Source of the DNA: Acidobacteriota bacterium
GTDB taxonomy: Bacteria; Acidobacteriota; Thermoanaerobaculia; UBA5066
DNA length: 64,000 bases
Direction of reading: 5' to 3'
NCBI GenBank assembly: GCA_008363385.1
Contig: RHKY01000002.1
Location: 124,001-188,000, forward strand
Position 1 is the stretch's first letter, and each line of letters opens with the position of its first letter. The notes beneath the pieces are model-generated. The model was not told the origin of the DNA and did no database searches. It saw only the letters and a list, made by a program, of their open reading frames with translations. Below, piece by piece: positions 8,346 through 15,509 of the stretch. The position numbers were made by a program, and so were the translations under genes.

Positions 8346-8382
8346 TTGAAAACCGTACACGCCCGGTTCGTACGGTTTTCAA
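8346..8382. repeat. Perfect 13-bp inverted repeat upstream of a sigma54 promoter
   Basis: TTGAAAACCGTAC (8346-8358) and GTACGGTTTTCAA (8370-8382) are exact reverse complements around an 11-bp loop. The element is strikingly AT-rich for this DNA. It begins 16 bp after the activator gene stop. It is centred about 95 bp upstream of the predicted start of the radical SAM transcript, the normal distance for an NtrC-type upstream activating site. There is no T-run after it, which weakens a simple terminator reading. Confidence 0.7.
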
Positions 8383-8432
8383 GCGACGAGGCGCCCCGAG
8401 GTCCGGCTCCGGGCGCTTTCGCCCGTCTCCGC

Positions 8433-8447
8433 TGGCACGGCCCGTGC
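8433..8447 (+). promoter_or_regulatory. Sigma54 promoter for radical SAM gene 1
   Basis: TGGCACG-GCCC-GTGC with correct GG-N10-GC spacing. The predicted transcription start is 8459, one base before the ATG at 8460, and no Shine-Dalgarno is present, so the mRNA may be leaderless. Confidence 0.8.
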
Positions 8448-8459
8448 GCTGCCTCTCCC

Positions 8460-10058
8460 ATGCGAAAGCTCAAGATCGGCGTCGTCGACCTGGTGAGCAA
8501 GGGCCCCACGAGGGCCCTCTACGCCCGGGTGATGAACGCGAACCTGGCCAGCATCATGCCGCAGGTCGTGGCCGTCTGGTGCGAGGCCGAAGGGCACGAC
8601 GTCACGCACGTCTGCTACACGGGCTCCGAGGACCTCGTCGAGGAGGTCCCGTCCGGCCTGGACCTGGTCTTCGTCGGTGCCTTCACCGAGGCGGCCCAGA
8701 CCGCCTACGCGCTGAGCAGCCTCTTCCGCTCCCGGGGCGCCGTGACGGCCCTCGGGGGTCCCCACGCCCGCTGCTTCCCGGAGGACGCGGCGAACTACTT
8801 CGACTACGTGCTCGGCTTCACCGACCGGTCGGTCCTGCGCGACGTCCTCGCCGACTGCGCGCCGCACCGCCCGATCGGCCGCCAGCTCGCGGCGGCGCGG
8901 CAGCCGCTGAACCTCCCCGGCGTGAGGGAGCGCTGGAAGTTCATCGAGCCGACGCTGAAGAAGGCCCCGCTGCTGAAGATCGTCCCGATGCTCGCCAGCC
9001 TCGGGTGCCCCTACACGTGCAGCTTCTGCATCGACTCGACCGTGCCGTACCAGCCGCTCGACCTCGAGGTCCTCAGGGACGACCTCCGGTTCCTGGTGAC
9101 GAAGATGCGCCGGCCGCAGGTCGGCTGGCACGACCCGAACTTCGGGGTCCGGTTCGACGAGACGATGGACGCCATCGAGGAGGCCGTCCCGCCCGGGAGC
9201 GTCGCCTTCGCCGCCGAGAGCAGCCTCTCGATCCTCACCGAGCCGCACCTCCTGCGCCTGAAGAGGAACGGGTTCAAGGCGCTCCTGCCCGGGATCGAGT
9301 CCTGGTACGGCCTCGGGAACAAGTCGAAGACCGGGGCGATGAGGGGGATGACGAAGGTCGTGGAGGTGTCCGAGCACGTCAACGCGATCCTGCGGTACGT
9401 GCCGTACGTCCAGACCAACTTCGTCCTCGGGATGGACTGCGACGAGGGGGAGGAGCCGTTCGAGCTGACGAAGCGGTTCCTGGACCTGACGCCGGGCGCG
9501 TTCCCGGCGTACTCGCTCCTCTCCGCCTTCGGCCGCGCGGCGCCGCTGAACCTCCAGTACCAGCGCGCGGGCCGCGTCCTCCCCTTCCCGTTCCACTTCC
9601 TCGACAACAACCACGCAATGAACGTGAGGCCGCGGAACTACTCCTGGGAGGAGTTCTACGACCACCTCATCGGGCTCTCGCGGTACAGCTTCTCGTGGCC
9701 GGCGATCGCCAGGCGCTTCCGGGCGACGAAGACGGCGATGCCCCGCTGGCTGAACGTCGTCCGCGCCGTCTCGACGGAAGGGTTCGGCCGCATCCGCCAC
9801 TACTCGGAGCTGAGGCGGCGGCTCGGGGCCGACGCGATGGTCCGGTCGTTCTTCGACCAGGCGACGAGCGAGCTGCCCGGCTTCTACGAGGAGCAGGTGA
9901 GGCGGGACCTGGGACCGCTCTGGGACTGGCTGCCGGAGGGCGCCCTCCACCACGACCCCCACGCCTACCTGAAGTCCCACGAGCCGGCCGCCCACCTGGT
10001 CCCGGCGCGCCTCCCTTCCGCGGTCCGGAGCGTCTCGGCCGTCGCGCAGCCGGCCTGA
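8460..10058 (+). CDS. Radical SAM protein with N-terminal Rossmann/B12-binding-like domain
   Basis: This 532-residue enzyme has an N-terminal Rossmann-like region (KLKIGVVDLVSKG.., then GLDLVFVGAFTEAAQTAY and ALGGPHARCFPEDA) like the B12-binding domain of B12-radical-SAM proteins. It lacks an obvious DxHxxG cobalamin motif. The radical SAM core has the 4Fe-4S motif CPYTCSFC around residue 183. The C-terminal third (RYSFSWPAIARRF.., then RRRLGADAMVRSFFDQAT) is family-specific and unknown to me. The substrate is unknown. The ATG at 8460 is the first codon after the predicted sigma54 start. A TTG opening at 8346 would place the promoter inside the gene. Confidence 0.85.
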   Translation: MRKLKIGVVDLVSKGPTRALYARVMNANLASIMPQVVAVWCEAEGHDVTHVCYTGSEDLVEEVPSGLDLVFVGAFTEAAQTAYALSSLFRSRGAVTALGGPHARCFPEDAANYFDYVLGFTDRSVLRDVLADCAPHRPIGRQLAAARQPLNLPGVRERWKFIEPTLKKAPLLKIVPMLASLGCPYTCSFCIDSTVPYQPLDLEVLRDDLRFLVTKMRRPQVGWHDPNFGVRFDETMDAIEEAVPPGSVAFAAESSLSILTEPHLLRLKRNGFKALLPGIESWYGLGNKSKTGAMRGMTKVVEVSEHVNAILRYVPYVQTNFVLGMDCDEGEEPFELTKRFLDLTPGAFPAYSLLSAFGRAAPLNLQYQRAGRVLPFPFHFLDNNHAMNVRPRNYSWEEFYDHLIGLSRYSFSWPAIARRFRATKTAMPRWLNVVRAVSTEGFGRIRHYSELRRRLGADAMVRSFFDQATSELPGFYEEQVRRDLGPLWDWLPEGALHHDPHAYLKSHEPAAHLVPARLPSAVRSVSAVAQPA

Positions 10059-10089
10059 CCGCAGCCCCGGCCTTCGTGGTCCCCGGGCG

Positions 10090-10374
10090 TCAGAGCGTCG
10101 TGGGCGAATTGCGGACGGCCCGGCTCACGAGGAGGCCGCCGAGGAAGCCCACGGCCAGGCCCGCGCCCAGCGCGTAGAGCGCGATCGTCTTCGGGCGGGA
10201 CTCGACGTACTGCTCGACGTTCCGCGAGATGTCGCGCAGGCTCTCGCTCGCGATCCGCTTGGCGTCGCGGGCTGCCTCCTTCCCGTGCTCCCAGCTCTCC
10301 TTGAGGTGCGCCGACGCCGCTGCGACGTCGGCCTCGCGCGCGCGAGTCGGGGTCGGGGTGCCCGTGCTGTCCAT
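10090..10374 (-). CDS. DUF883 family (ElaB/YqjD-like) membrane-anchored protein
   Basis: This 94-residue protein has a long amphipathic helical N-terminal half (SAHLKESWEHGKEAARDAKR..) and a C-terminal glycine-rich transmembrane segment (IALYALGAGLAVGFLGGLLV) followed by SRAVRN. This is the DUF883 layout known from ElaB and YqjD, tail-anchored inner-membrane proteins linked to stationary phase or stress. The ATG at 10374 has AAGGAGG seven bases upstream. It is divergent from the csbD-like gene, with two sigma54 promoters placed back to back between them. Confidence 0.88.
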   Translation of the reverse strand: MDSTGTPTPTRAREADVAAASAHLKESWEHGKEAARDAKRIASESLRDISRNVEQYVESRPKTIALYALGAGLAVGFLGGLLVSRAVRNSPTTL

Positions 10375-10412
10375 GTTGCCTCCTTGGCAGCCTCTTCGGC
10401 AGCCGGGAACTC

Positions 10413-10427
10413 GCAACTCCCGTGCCG
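10413..10427 (-). promoter_or_regulatory. Sigma54 promoter for the DUF883 gene
   Basis: The minus strand reads CGGCACG-GGAG-TTGC, a near-consensus -24/-12 element. The predicted start is near 10401, 27 nt before the ATG with AAGGAGG in between. Confidence 0.8.
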
Positions 10428-10449
10428 TGCGGCGACGCGACGTCTCCCG

Positions 10450-10464
10450 TGGCACGTCGCGCGC
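10450..10464 (+). promoter_or_regulatory. Sigma54 promoter for the csbD-glsB pair
   Basis: TGGCACG-TCGC-GCGC with GG-N10-GC spacing; the -12 half is weak (GCGC instead of TTGC). The predicted start is 10476, 26 nt before the ATG at 10502, with AAAGGAGG between. Confidence 0.7.
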
Positions 10465-10501
10465 TCCTCCCCCTCGCGGCAAGCACGGAAAGGAGGTCCC
10501 C

Positions 10502-10702
10502 ATGAGCAGGCAGGAAGTCCGCGGAAAGGTCAGGAAGGCCAAGGGAAAGGTGAAGGAAGCCGTCGGGATCCTCTCCGGTGACAAGAAGCCGGAGCGGGAG
10601 GGCGCCCTGGAGCGTGCCGGGGGCGCGGTCCAGGAGGGGCTCGGCGCGGCGCGCCGCAAGGTCGGCGAGGTCCTGACGGACATCGGCAAGGCCATCTCGT
10701 AG
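10502..10702 (+). CDS. CsbD family stress protein, copy 1
   Basis: This 66-residue basic soluble protein has the CsbD pattern: VRGKVRKAKGKVKEAVGILSGD, a second glycine-spaced helix (ERAGGAVQEGLGAARRKVGE) and an amphipathic tail. CsbD proteins are small general-stress proteins of unknown mechanism. The ATG has a strong AAAGGAGG site, and transcription is predicted from the sigma54 element at 10450. The GlsB-like gene follows after 23 bp and is probably co-transcribed. A second, more arginine-rich CsbD-like copy is at 13596-13799. Confidence 0.87.
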   Translation: MSRQEVRGKVRKAKGKVKEAVGILSGDKKPEREGALERAGGAVQEGLGAARRKVGEVLTDIGKAIS

Positions 10703-10725
10703 ACGCGCGAGAGGACGGCGGGCCG

Positions 10726-11001
10726 ATGATCTCCATGCCGGGAATCCTCCTCCTGATCCTCATCGCGGCGGTCTGCGGCGCCGTCGGAAGCGCCATCGCG
10801 GGGGGCAGTCGGGGCGGGCTCCTCGTCTCGATCGCCCTCGGGGGCGTCGGCGCGCTCCTGGGCACCTGGATCGCCCGCCAGATGAACCTCCCCGAGCCGT
10901 TCGTCCTGCGCGCCGCGGGGCAGGCCTTCCCGGTCCTCTGGGCGGTCATCGGGTCCGCCCTCTTCGTGGCAGTCGTCCACCTGATCAGCCGCCGCAGGTG
11001 A
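10726..11001 (+). CDS. GlsB/YeaQ/YmgE-type small membrane protein
   Basis: This 91-residue inner-membrane protein has three hydrophobic segments: LLLILIAAVCGAVGSAIAGG, GLLVSIALGGVGALLGTWIA and FPVLWAVIGSALFVAVVHLI. It ends in a positively charged SRRR tail. The glycine-rich first two segments and the GTWIARQ loop are typical of the transglycosylase-associated/GlsB stress family, despite a somewhat shortened N-terminus. GAGAGGA precedes the ATG at 10726. It probably shares the mRNA of the upstream csbD-like gene. The next sigma54 promoter overlaps the space just after its stop. Confidence 0.82.
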   Translation: MISMPGILLLILIAAVCGAVGSAIAGGSRGGLLVSIALGGVGALLGTWIARQMNLPEPFVLRAAGQAFPVLWAVIGSALFVAVVHLISRRR

Positions 11002-11008
11002 TCCGACC

Positions 11009-11023
11009 TGGCACGCGCCGTGC
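11009..11023 (+). promoter_or_regulatory. Sigma54 promoter for DUF2383 copy 2
   Basis: TGGCACG-CGCC-GTGC, correct spacing. The predicted start is 11035 and the ATG at 11049 follows an AGGAG at 11040-11044, giving a 14-nt leader. Confidence 0.8.
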
Positions 11024-11048
11024 TCGTTAACCGCCGTCAGGAGTCGTC

Positions 11049-11480
11049 ATGAGCCAGCAACCCGCGGAATCGGCCGAGAGCCTCAACACCCTCCTGCGGG
11101 CCGAGCTGGCCGCCGTCGTCGCCTACCAGCGCGCCCTCCGCTCGCTGGACGGCAGGCTCGACGACGACTCCGAGCAGGTCGTCGGTTTCGCCGCCGGCCA
11201 CCAGCAGAGCGTGGCGGCGCTGCAGGGTTGCATCCGCACCCTCGGGGGCGTCCCCGCCGCCCGGCCGGGGACCCCCTGGAGCTCGTTCATCCTCCTTCGC
11301 GACGAGCTGTCGGTCCAGCAGCTCCTCGACGCCGAGGAGTGCGGGCTCGCCGACTACGAGGCCTCGCTCCCGTCCTTCGACGGCGAGGTCCGCGAGCTGG
11401 TCGAGCTCGAGCTGATTCCGCGCCAGCGGCAGCACGTCACGGCGCTCTCGAGGATCCTGATCGACATCTGCGGCGTGTGA
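11049..11480 (+). CDS. DUF2383 four-helix protein, copy 2
   Basis: This 143-residue paralogue of the protein at 5644-6084 shares LN-LLR-ELAAV-AYQ-ALRS, FAA-HQ--VAALQ, LGGVPA, LLRD and LELIPRQR-H. The two copies sit on opposite strands at either side of the regulator genes, and each has its own sigma54 promoter. They are therefore probably old paralogues kept in one regulon. A ferritin-like fold is predicted; biochemical activity is unknown. Confidence 0.86.
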   Translation: MSQQPAESAESLNTLLRAELAAVVAYQRALRSLDGRLDDDSEQVVGFAAGHQQSVAALQGCIRTLGGVPAARPGTPWSSFILLRDELSVQQLLDAEECGLADYEASLPSFDGEVRELVELELIPRQRQHVTALSRILIDICGV

Positions 11481-11506
11481 GGAGGGGGTCGGACGCCCCC
11501 TCCCGG

Positions 11507-13168
11507 TCAGCGCGCGCCCGGGGCCGCGCCCGGTCTCGAGAAGAGCCGCTCGAGGGTCTCCACGTCCACCGGCTTGGCGAGGTGGTGGTCGAAGCCGGCC
11601 TCGCGCGAGCGGTCGAGGTCCTCCGCCTGGACCCAGCCGGACAGGGCCACGAGGCAGAGGCCCGATAGCGCCGGGTCCTCCCGCAGGCGCCGCGCGACCT
11701 CGAAACCGCTGTAGCCGGGGAGCCCGATGTCGAGGATTGCGACGTCGGGACGCAGGCGGCGGGCGGACTCGACCGCCGTCGGGCCGTCGTGCGCCACGTG
11801 AGCCTCGTGCCCGTCCAGGGCCAGGAGCTCGGCCAGGGTCCGGGCGGCGTCGACGTTGTCATCCACGACCAGGACGCGACGGGGCGGGGCCGGAGGAGCG
11901 GGGACCGAGACGGGGACCTCCGCCGGGGCCGGGGTGCCGGCCTCGAGCGGGAGGCGAAGCGTGAAGGTGCTCCCCTTTCCCGGTCCCTCGCTGGCCGCGG
12001 TCAGTCTCCCTCCGTGCAGCTCGGTGAGCTGCCTGGCGAGCGCCAGGCCGATCCCGAGCCCGCCGTGGTCGACGGCGGGCGTCCCCGTGGCCTGTCCGAA
12101 CATCGTGAAGATGTGCGCCAGCGCGGCGGCGGGGATCCCCACGCCCGAGTCGACGACCCGGACGACGACGGCGTCGTCCTCGCGGGACGCCTCGAGCCGG
12201 ACGCAGCCGCCCGGATCGGTGTACCAGGCCGCGTTCGAGAGGAGGTTCGTCAGGATCTGCGTGAGCCGGACCGGATCGCCGTGCAGGTGGACCGGAGCCT
12301 CCGGCACGTCGACGGCGAGAGAGTGGCGCTGCGTCAGGAAGAGCGGCCGCGCGGCCTCGAGGGCGCTCTCCACGACGGTGGACAGGGCGACCCGCTCCGG
12401 CTTCAGGCCGACCTTCCCGTGGGAGATCCGCGAGAGGTCGAGGAGGTCGTCGACGAGGCGGACCAGGTGGGTCACCTGGCGCTCGATCACCTTCCGGGCC
12501 TCGGCGGTGCGGGAGCGGTCGTCCTCCCCGTCGCTCAGCCGCGCCAGGATCTCCGTCGCGTGAGAGATGGGCGCCAGCGGGTTGCGGAGCTCGTGCGCGA
12601 GGGTGGCCAGGAACTCGTTCTTCCTCCGGTCGACCTCGCGGAGCTTCTGCTCGGCCCGGCGCCGCTCGGCCACCTCCGCGGCGAGCGCGGCGTTCATCGT
12701 CTCGAGGCTGGCGGAGCGCTCCTCGACCCGCTCCTGCAGCTCCTCGCGGGCCTGGCGCAGTGCGACCTCCTGGCGCCGCGTCTCGACCGCGTAGCGGATC
12801 GTGCGTTCGAGGAGGTCCGGGTCGAGGCAGTCCCTGACGAGGTAGCCCGCGGCCCCGCTCTCCATCGCGGCGAGGTCGAGCGCCCTCTCGTGAAGGCCGC
12901 CCAGCAGGAGGACGGGCGCGCCGCCCCCCGCCGCGTGGTAGGCGCGCAGCAGGTCGACGCCGCTCCTCTCGTCCAGCCGGGCGGCGACGAGGTGGGCGTC
13001 GTACCGGCTCGAGGTCATCCGGTTGAACCCGGCGTCGAACGAACGTGCCCAGTCGACCCCGAGGCGGACCGGGCTCCGCTCGACGAGCTCCCGGATCCGG
13101 GAGGCATCCACCTCGTCCGTCTCGACGAGGAGGACGCGCAGGGGCGAGGGTCCCGCCGGACTGGGCAT
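11507..13168 (-). CDS. Hybrid histidine kinase: receiver-like, HisKA-HATPase, receiver
   Basis: This 553-residue soluble signalling protein starts with a receiver-like domain (LRVLLVETDEVDASR). Its expected phospho-acceptor strand reads DAHLVAARLDERSG, so the aspartate appears to be lost. A coiled coil follows (EELQERVEERSASLE..), then HisKA (FLATLAHELRNPLAP), a HATPase with HLVRLVDDLLDLSRI, NLLSNAAWYTDPGG, DSGVGIP and GLGIGLALA, and an intact receiver (RRVLVVDDN.., VAILDIGLPGYSG, HHLAKPVD). No transmembrane sensor is present, so it probably receives input from a partner. It could phosphorylate the sigma54 activator at 6947, whose own adjacent kinase is degenerate. This is inference. The start is the first plausible ATG; the ribosome site is weak. 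Confidence 0.85.
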   Translation of the reverse strand: MPSPAGPSPLRVLLVETDEVDASRIRELVERSPVRLGVDWARSFDAGFNRMTSSRYDAHLVAARLDERSGVDLLRAYHAAGGGAPVLLLGGLHERALDLAAMESGAAGYLVRDCLDPDLLERTIRYAVETRRQEVALRQAREELQERVEERSASLETMNAALAAEVAERRRAEQKLREVDRRKNEFLATLAHELRNPLAPISHATEILARLSDGEDDRSRTAEARKVIERQVTHLVRLVDDLLDLSRISHGKVGLKPERVALSTVVESALEAARPLFLTQRHSLAVDVPEAPVHLHGDPVRLTQILTNLLSNAAWYTDPGGCVRLEASREDDAVVVRVVDSGVGIPAAALAHIFTMFGQATGTPAVDHGGLGIGLALARQLTELHGGRLTAASEGPGKGSTFTLRLPLEAGTPAPAEVPVSVPAPPAPPRRVLVVDDNVDAARTLAELLALDGHEAHVAHDGPTAVESARRLRPDVAILDIGLPGYSGFEVARRLREDPALSGLCLVALSGWVQAEDLDRSREAGFDHHLAKPVDVETLERLFSRPGAAPGAR

Positions 13169-13260
13169 TCGAGCCAGCTCGGAGACAGCATGGTCCCGCG
13201 GGAGCCGGATCGTCAACGGGACGGACCCCTCCTCCCGGCGACCGGTCTGCCGACCGGCCC

Positions 13261-13275
13261 TGGCACGTCGCTTGC
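13261..13275 (+). promoter_or_regulatory. Sigma54 promoter for the membrane peptide-csbD-radical SAM operon
   Basis: TGGCACG-TCGC-TTGC, a perfect match to the sigma54 consensus. The predicted start is 13287, 65 nt before the GTG at 13352. Confidence 0.9.
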
Positions 13276-13351
13276 GGCTCCACGGGTCGGGTGATCCCGC
13301 CGCAGACCGGCTCGACCAGGAGCGGCCCGACGGCGAAGAAGAGGAGACACC

Positions 13352-13501
13352 GTGGTCTGGACGCTTCTCGCAATTCTCCTCGTCCTCTGGACCCTCGGGA
13401 TGCTCACGTCGTACACCCTGGGCGGCCTGATCCACGTCCTGCTCGTCGTCGCGATCGTGGTCGTCCTGTTCCGCGTCATCCAGGGACGGCGGGTCGCCTG
13501 A
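13352..13501 (+). CDS. Small lmo0937-family membrane protein
   Basis: This 49-residue hydrophobic peptide starts with GTG at 13352, preceded by GAGGAG. It reads VVWTLLAILLVLWTLGML, then TSYTLGGLIHVLLVVAIVVV and ends FRVIQGRRVA. Two membrane helices around a T-S-Y-T-x-GG-x-IH turn and the basic QGRR tail are the signature of the lmo0937 family. These are tiny inner-membrane proteins common in stress regulons. It is the first gene after the best sigma54 promoter in the window. The csbD-like gene follows after 94 bp. Confidence 0.88.
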   Translation: MVWTLLAILLVLWTLGMLTSYTLGGLIHVLLVVAIVVVLFRVIQGRRVA

Positions 13502-13595
13502 GCTCCGCGCCTGGCGCCGGCCCGGGGACCGGCCCGGGCCGGGCGCGAAGCGCTCGCAAACCGCGTGCGGTGCACGCCCCGGACAAGGAGGCCCC

Positions 13596-13799
13596 ATGAA
13601 CAGGCAGGAGATCCACGGCAGGACGAAGAGCAGGCGGGGCCGGGCGAACGAGGCCAGGGGAGTGCTCACGGAGAACCCCAGGCTGGAGCGCCACGGCCTG
13701 CAGCAGCGGTGCGAGGGGTCGATCGAGTCTTTCGTCGGCGAGATCCGGCGCCGCGTCGGCGAGACGATCGAGCGGCTCGGCACCGCCATCAAGGAGTAG
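13596..13799 (+). CDS. CsbD-like protein, copy 2 (arginine-rich)
   Basis: This 67-residue protein keeps the CsbD glycine and charge spacing (IHGRTKSRRGRANEARGVLTEN, LERHGLQQRCEG). The second half is a helix FVGEIRRRVGETIERLGTAI. It is richer in arginine than copy 1 and divergent from it. ACAAGGAGG precedes the ATG. It lies in the run lmo0937-like - csbD - radical SAM, with gaps of 94 and 40 bp, so it is probably transcribed from the sigma54 promoter at 13261. Confidence 0.72.
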   Translation: MNRQEIHGRTKSRRGRANEARGVLTENPRLERHGLQQRCEGSIESFVGEIRRRVGETIERLGTAIKE

Positions 13800-13839
13800 G
13801 GCCGCCGCCCGGGCGGCGGGACCCGGAGCAGGGGCCTCG

Positions 13840-15354
13840 ATGACCGCGCGGGCCCTGCTGGTCTACCCCGAGCTCCCGCCGACCTACTGGAGCATGACGT
13901 ACGCGCTCCCGTTCATCGGCAAGAAGGCCTCCATCCCGCCGCTCGGCCTCCTCACCGTCGCCGCCCTCCTCCCCGCGGACTGGGAGGTGACGCTCGTCGA
14001 CATGAACGTGGAGCGGCTCCGACCTTCGGCCGTGGCGGCGGCCGACGTCGTCCTGACGTCGTCCATGATCATCCAGAAGGAGTCCCACGAGAGGGTCGTG
14101 AGGCTCTGCAACGAGCTCGGGAAGCCCGTCGTGGCGGGCGGACCGTACCCGTCCGGCGCGCACGAGAGGATCGACGGCGTCGACCACTTCGTCCTGGGCG
14201 AGGCGGAGGTCACGCTCCCGCCCTTCCTCGCCGACTTCGAGAGGGGCCGGGCGCAGCGCGTCTACCGGGACACCGCCCGGCCCGACCTCGCCACGACGCC
14301 CCCTCCCCGGTTCGACCTCGTGAAGCGGAGGCGGTACTCGACGATGGCCGTCCAGTACTCCCGGGGCTGCCCCCACTCGTGCGAGTTCTGCGACATCGTC
14401 GAGCTCTTCGGCCACCGCCCGCGCACCAAGCGCGCGGACCAGCTCCTGGTCGAGCTGACGCTCCTGTACGACTCGGGGTGGCGGGGGTCGGTCTTCGTCG
14501 TCGACGACAACTTCATCGGCAACGTGAGGGAGGTCAGGGTGCTCCTGCCGCTCCTGGCGGCGTGGCAGCGGGAGAGGGGCCATCCCTTCGGCCTCTTCAC
14601 CGAGGCCACCCTGGCCCTCGCCGAGGACCCCGCGCTGATGGACGGGATGGTGTCGGCCGGCTTCAACATGGTCTTCGTCGGCATCGAGACGCCGGACCGC
14701 AAGACGCTCGAGTGCGCGGGGAAGCGCCAGAACCTCCGGTCGGACATGCTCGCCAGCGTCCGGGCGATCCAGCGCAAGGGGATGGAGGTCTCGGCGGGGT
14801 TCGTCCTCGGATTCGACACGGACCCGATCGACATCTTCGACCGGCAGATCCGCTTCATCCAGGAGTCCGGCATCCCGTCGGCGATGGTGAGCCTGCTGAC
14901 GGCGCTCCCGGGAACGCGGCTGCACCGGCGCCTCCAGGAGGAAGGACGCCTCGCGGGGGAGTCCTGCGGCGGGAACAACACGCACGACCTGAGGCTCAAC
15001 TTCGTCCCCCGGAGGGACGCGCGGGAGCTCGTCGAGGGCTACCGGAAGGTCCTCTCCGAGATCTACGACCCGGAACGGTACTTCGCCCGGTGCCTCGACC
15101 TGCTGAGGTCCCTGACGCCCCACCGGACGTCGGCCCGCAGGGTCACCTTCACCGAGCTGCGCGCGTTCCTCTTCTCCCTGGCTCGCCAGACCTTCTCGTC
15201 GTACTCCCTCTCCTACTGGAAGTTCCTCGTGAAGGGGCTGCTCGCCCGGCCCCGGATGCTCGCCGAGACCGTGACGATGGCAGTGAAGGGGCACCACTTC
15301 TTCCGGATGACGGAGCAGGTGCTCGGGGACAGGATGCCCCAGGCACCCTCGTAG
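13840..15354 (+). CDS. B12-binding radical SAM protein with DUF4070-like C-terminus
   Basis: This 504-residue enzyme has an N-terminal B12-binding-like Rossmann domain ([35 protein letters not shown]). The radical SAM core carries CPHSCEFCD (three cysteines, about residues 184-192), [10 protein letters not shown] and VFVGIETP. The C-terminal region ([20 protein letters not shown].., YFARCLDLL) fits DUF4070. HpnP, the hopanoid C2-methylase, belongs to the wider group, but no hopanoid genes are in the window, so that name is not supported. The product may be a modified lipid or other envelope compound. It is the last gene of the sigma54 operon beginning at 13352. Confidence 0.86.
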   Translation: MTARALLVYPELPPTYWSMTYALPFIGKKASIPPLGLLTVAALLPADWEVTLVDMNVERLRPSAVAAADVVLTSSMIIQKESHERVVRLCNELGKPVVAGGPYPSGAHERIDGVDHFVLGEAEVTLPPFLADFERGRAQRVYRDTARPDLATTPPPRFDLVKRRRYSTMAVQYSRGCPHSCEFCDIVELFGHRPRTKRADQLLVELTLLYDSGWRGSVFVVDDNFIGNVREVRVLLPLLAAWQRERGHPFGLFTEATLALAEDPALMDGMVSAGFNMVFVGIETPDRKTLECAGKRQNLRSDMLASVRAIQRKGMEVSAGFVLGFDTDPIDIFDRQIRFIQESGIPSAMVSLLTALPGTRLHRRLQEEGRLAGESCGGNNTHDLRLNFVPRRDARELVEGYRKVLSEIYDPERYFARCLDLLRSLTPHRTSARRVTFTELRAFLFSLARQTFSSYSLSYWKFLVKGLLARPRMLAETVTMAVKGHHFFRMTEQVLGDRMPQAPS

Positions 15355-15482
15355 CCCCGAGCCGGCGGAGCCCGGGCGGGGGCCGGGCACTTCTTTCAAG
15401 CGGGGAACGTAGAAAGTACCCGACTCCTCTCCCCGATCCCCGCGCGGGGCGCCGGGGGGCGACCGCCGCGCCGGTGCCCCGC

Positions 15483-15497
15483 TGGCAGGCGTCTTGC
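15483..15497 (+). promoter_or_regulatory. Sigma54 promoter for the cyclic glucan synthase
   Basis: TGGCAGG-CGTC-TTGC, one mismatch in the -24 half and a perfect -12. The predicted start is 15509, directly before the in-frame GTG at 15510. A partial inverted repeat CTTTC..GAAAG (15393-15416), about 105 bp upstream of that start, could be an activator site. Confidence 0.8.
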
Positions 15498-15509
15498 CCC
15501 GGACCGGAC

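Noticed and set aside
13550-13570. Possible eighth sigma54 element on the minus strand (CCGCACG-CGGT-TTGC)
   Set aside because: The essential GG of the -24 element is changed and it would read antisense through the small membrane-peptide gene, so I do not count it.
13840-15354. Naming the DUF4070-like radical SAM enzyme hpnP
   Set aside because: No hopanoid biosynthesis genes are visible and the resemblance is only at the domain level.
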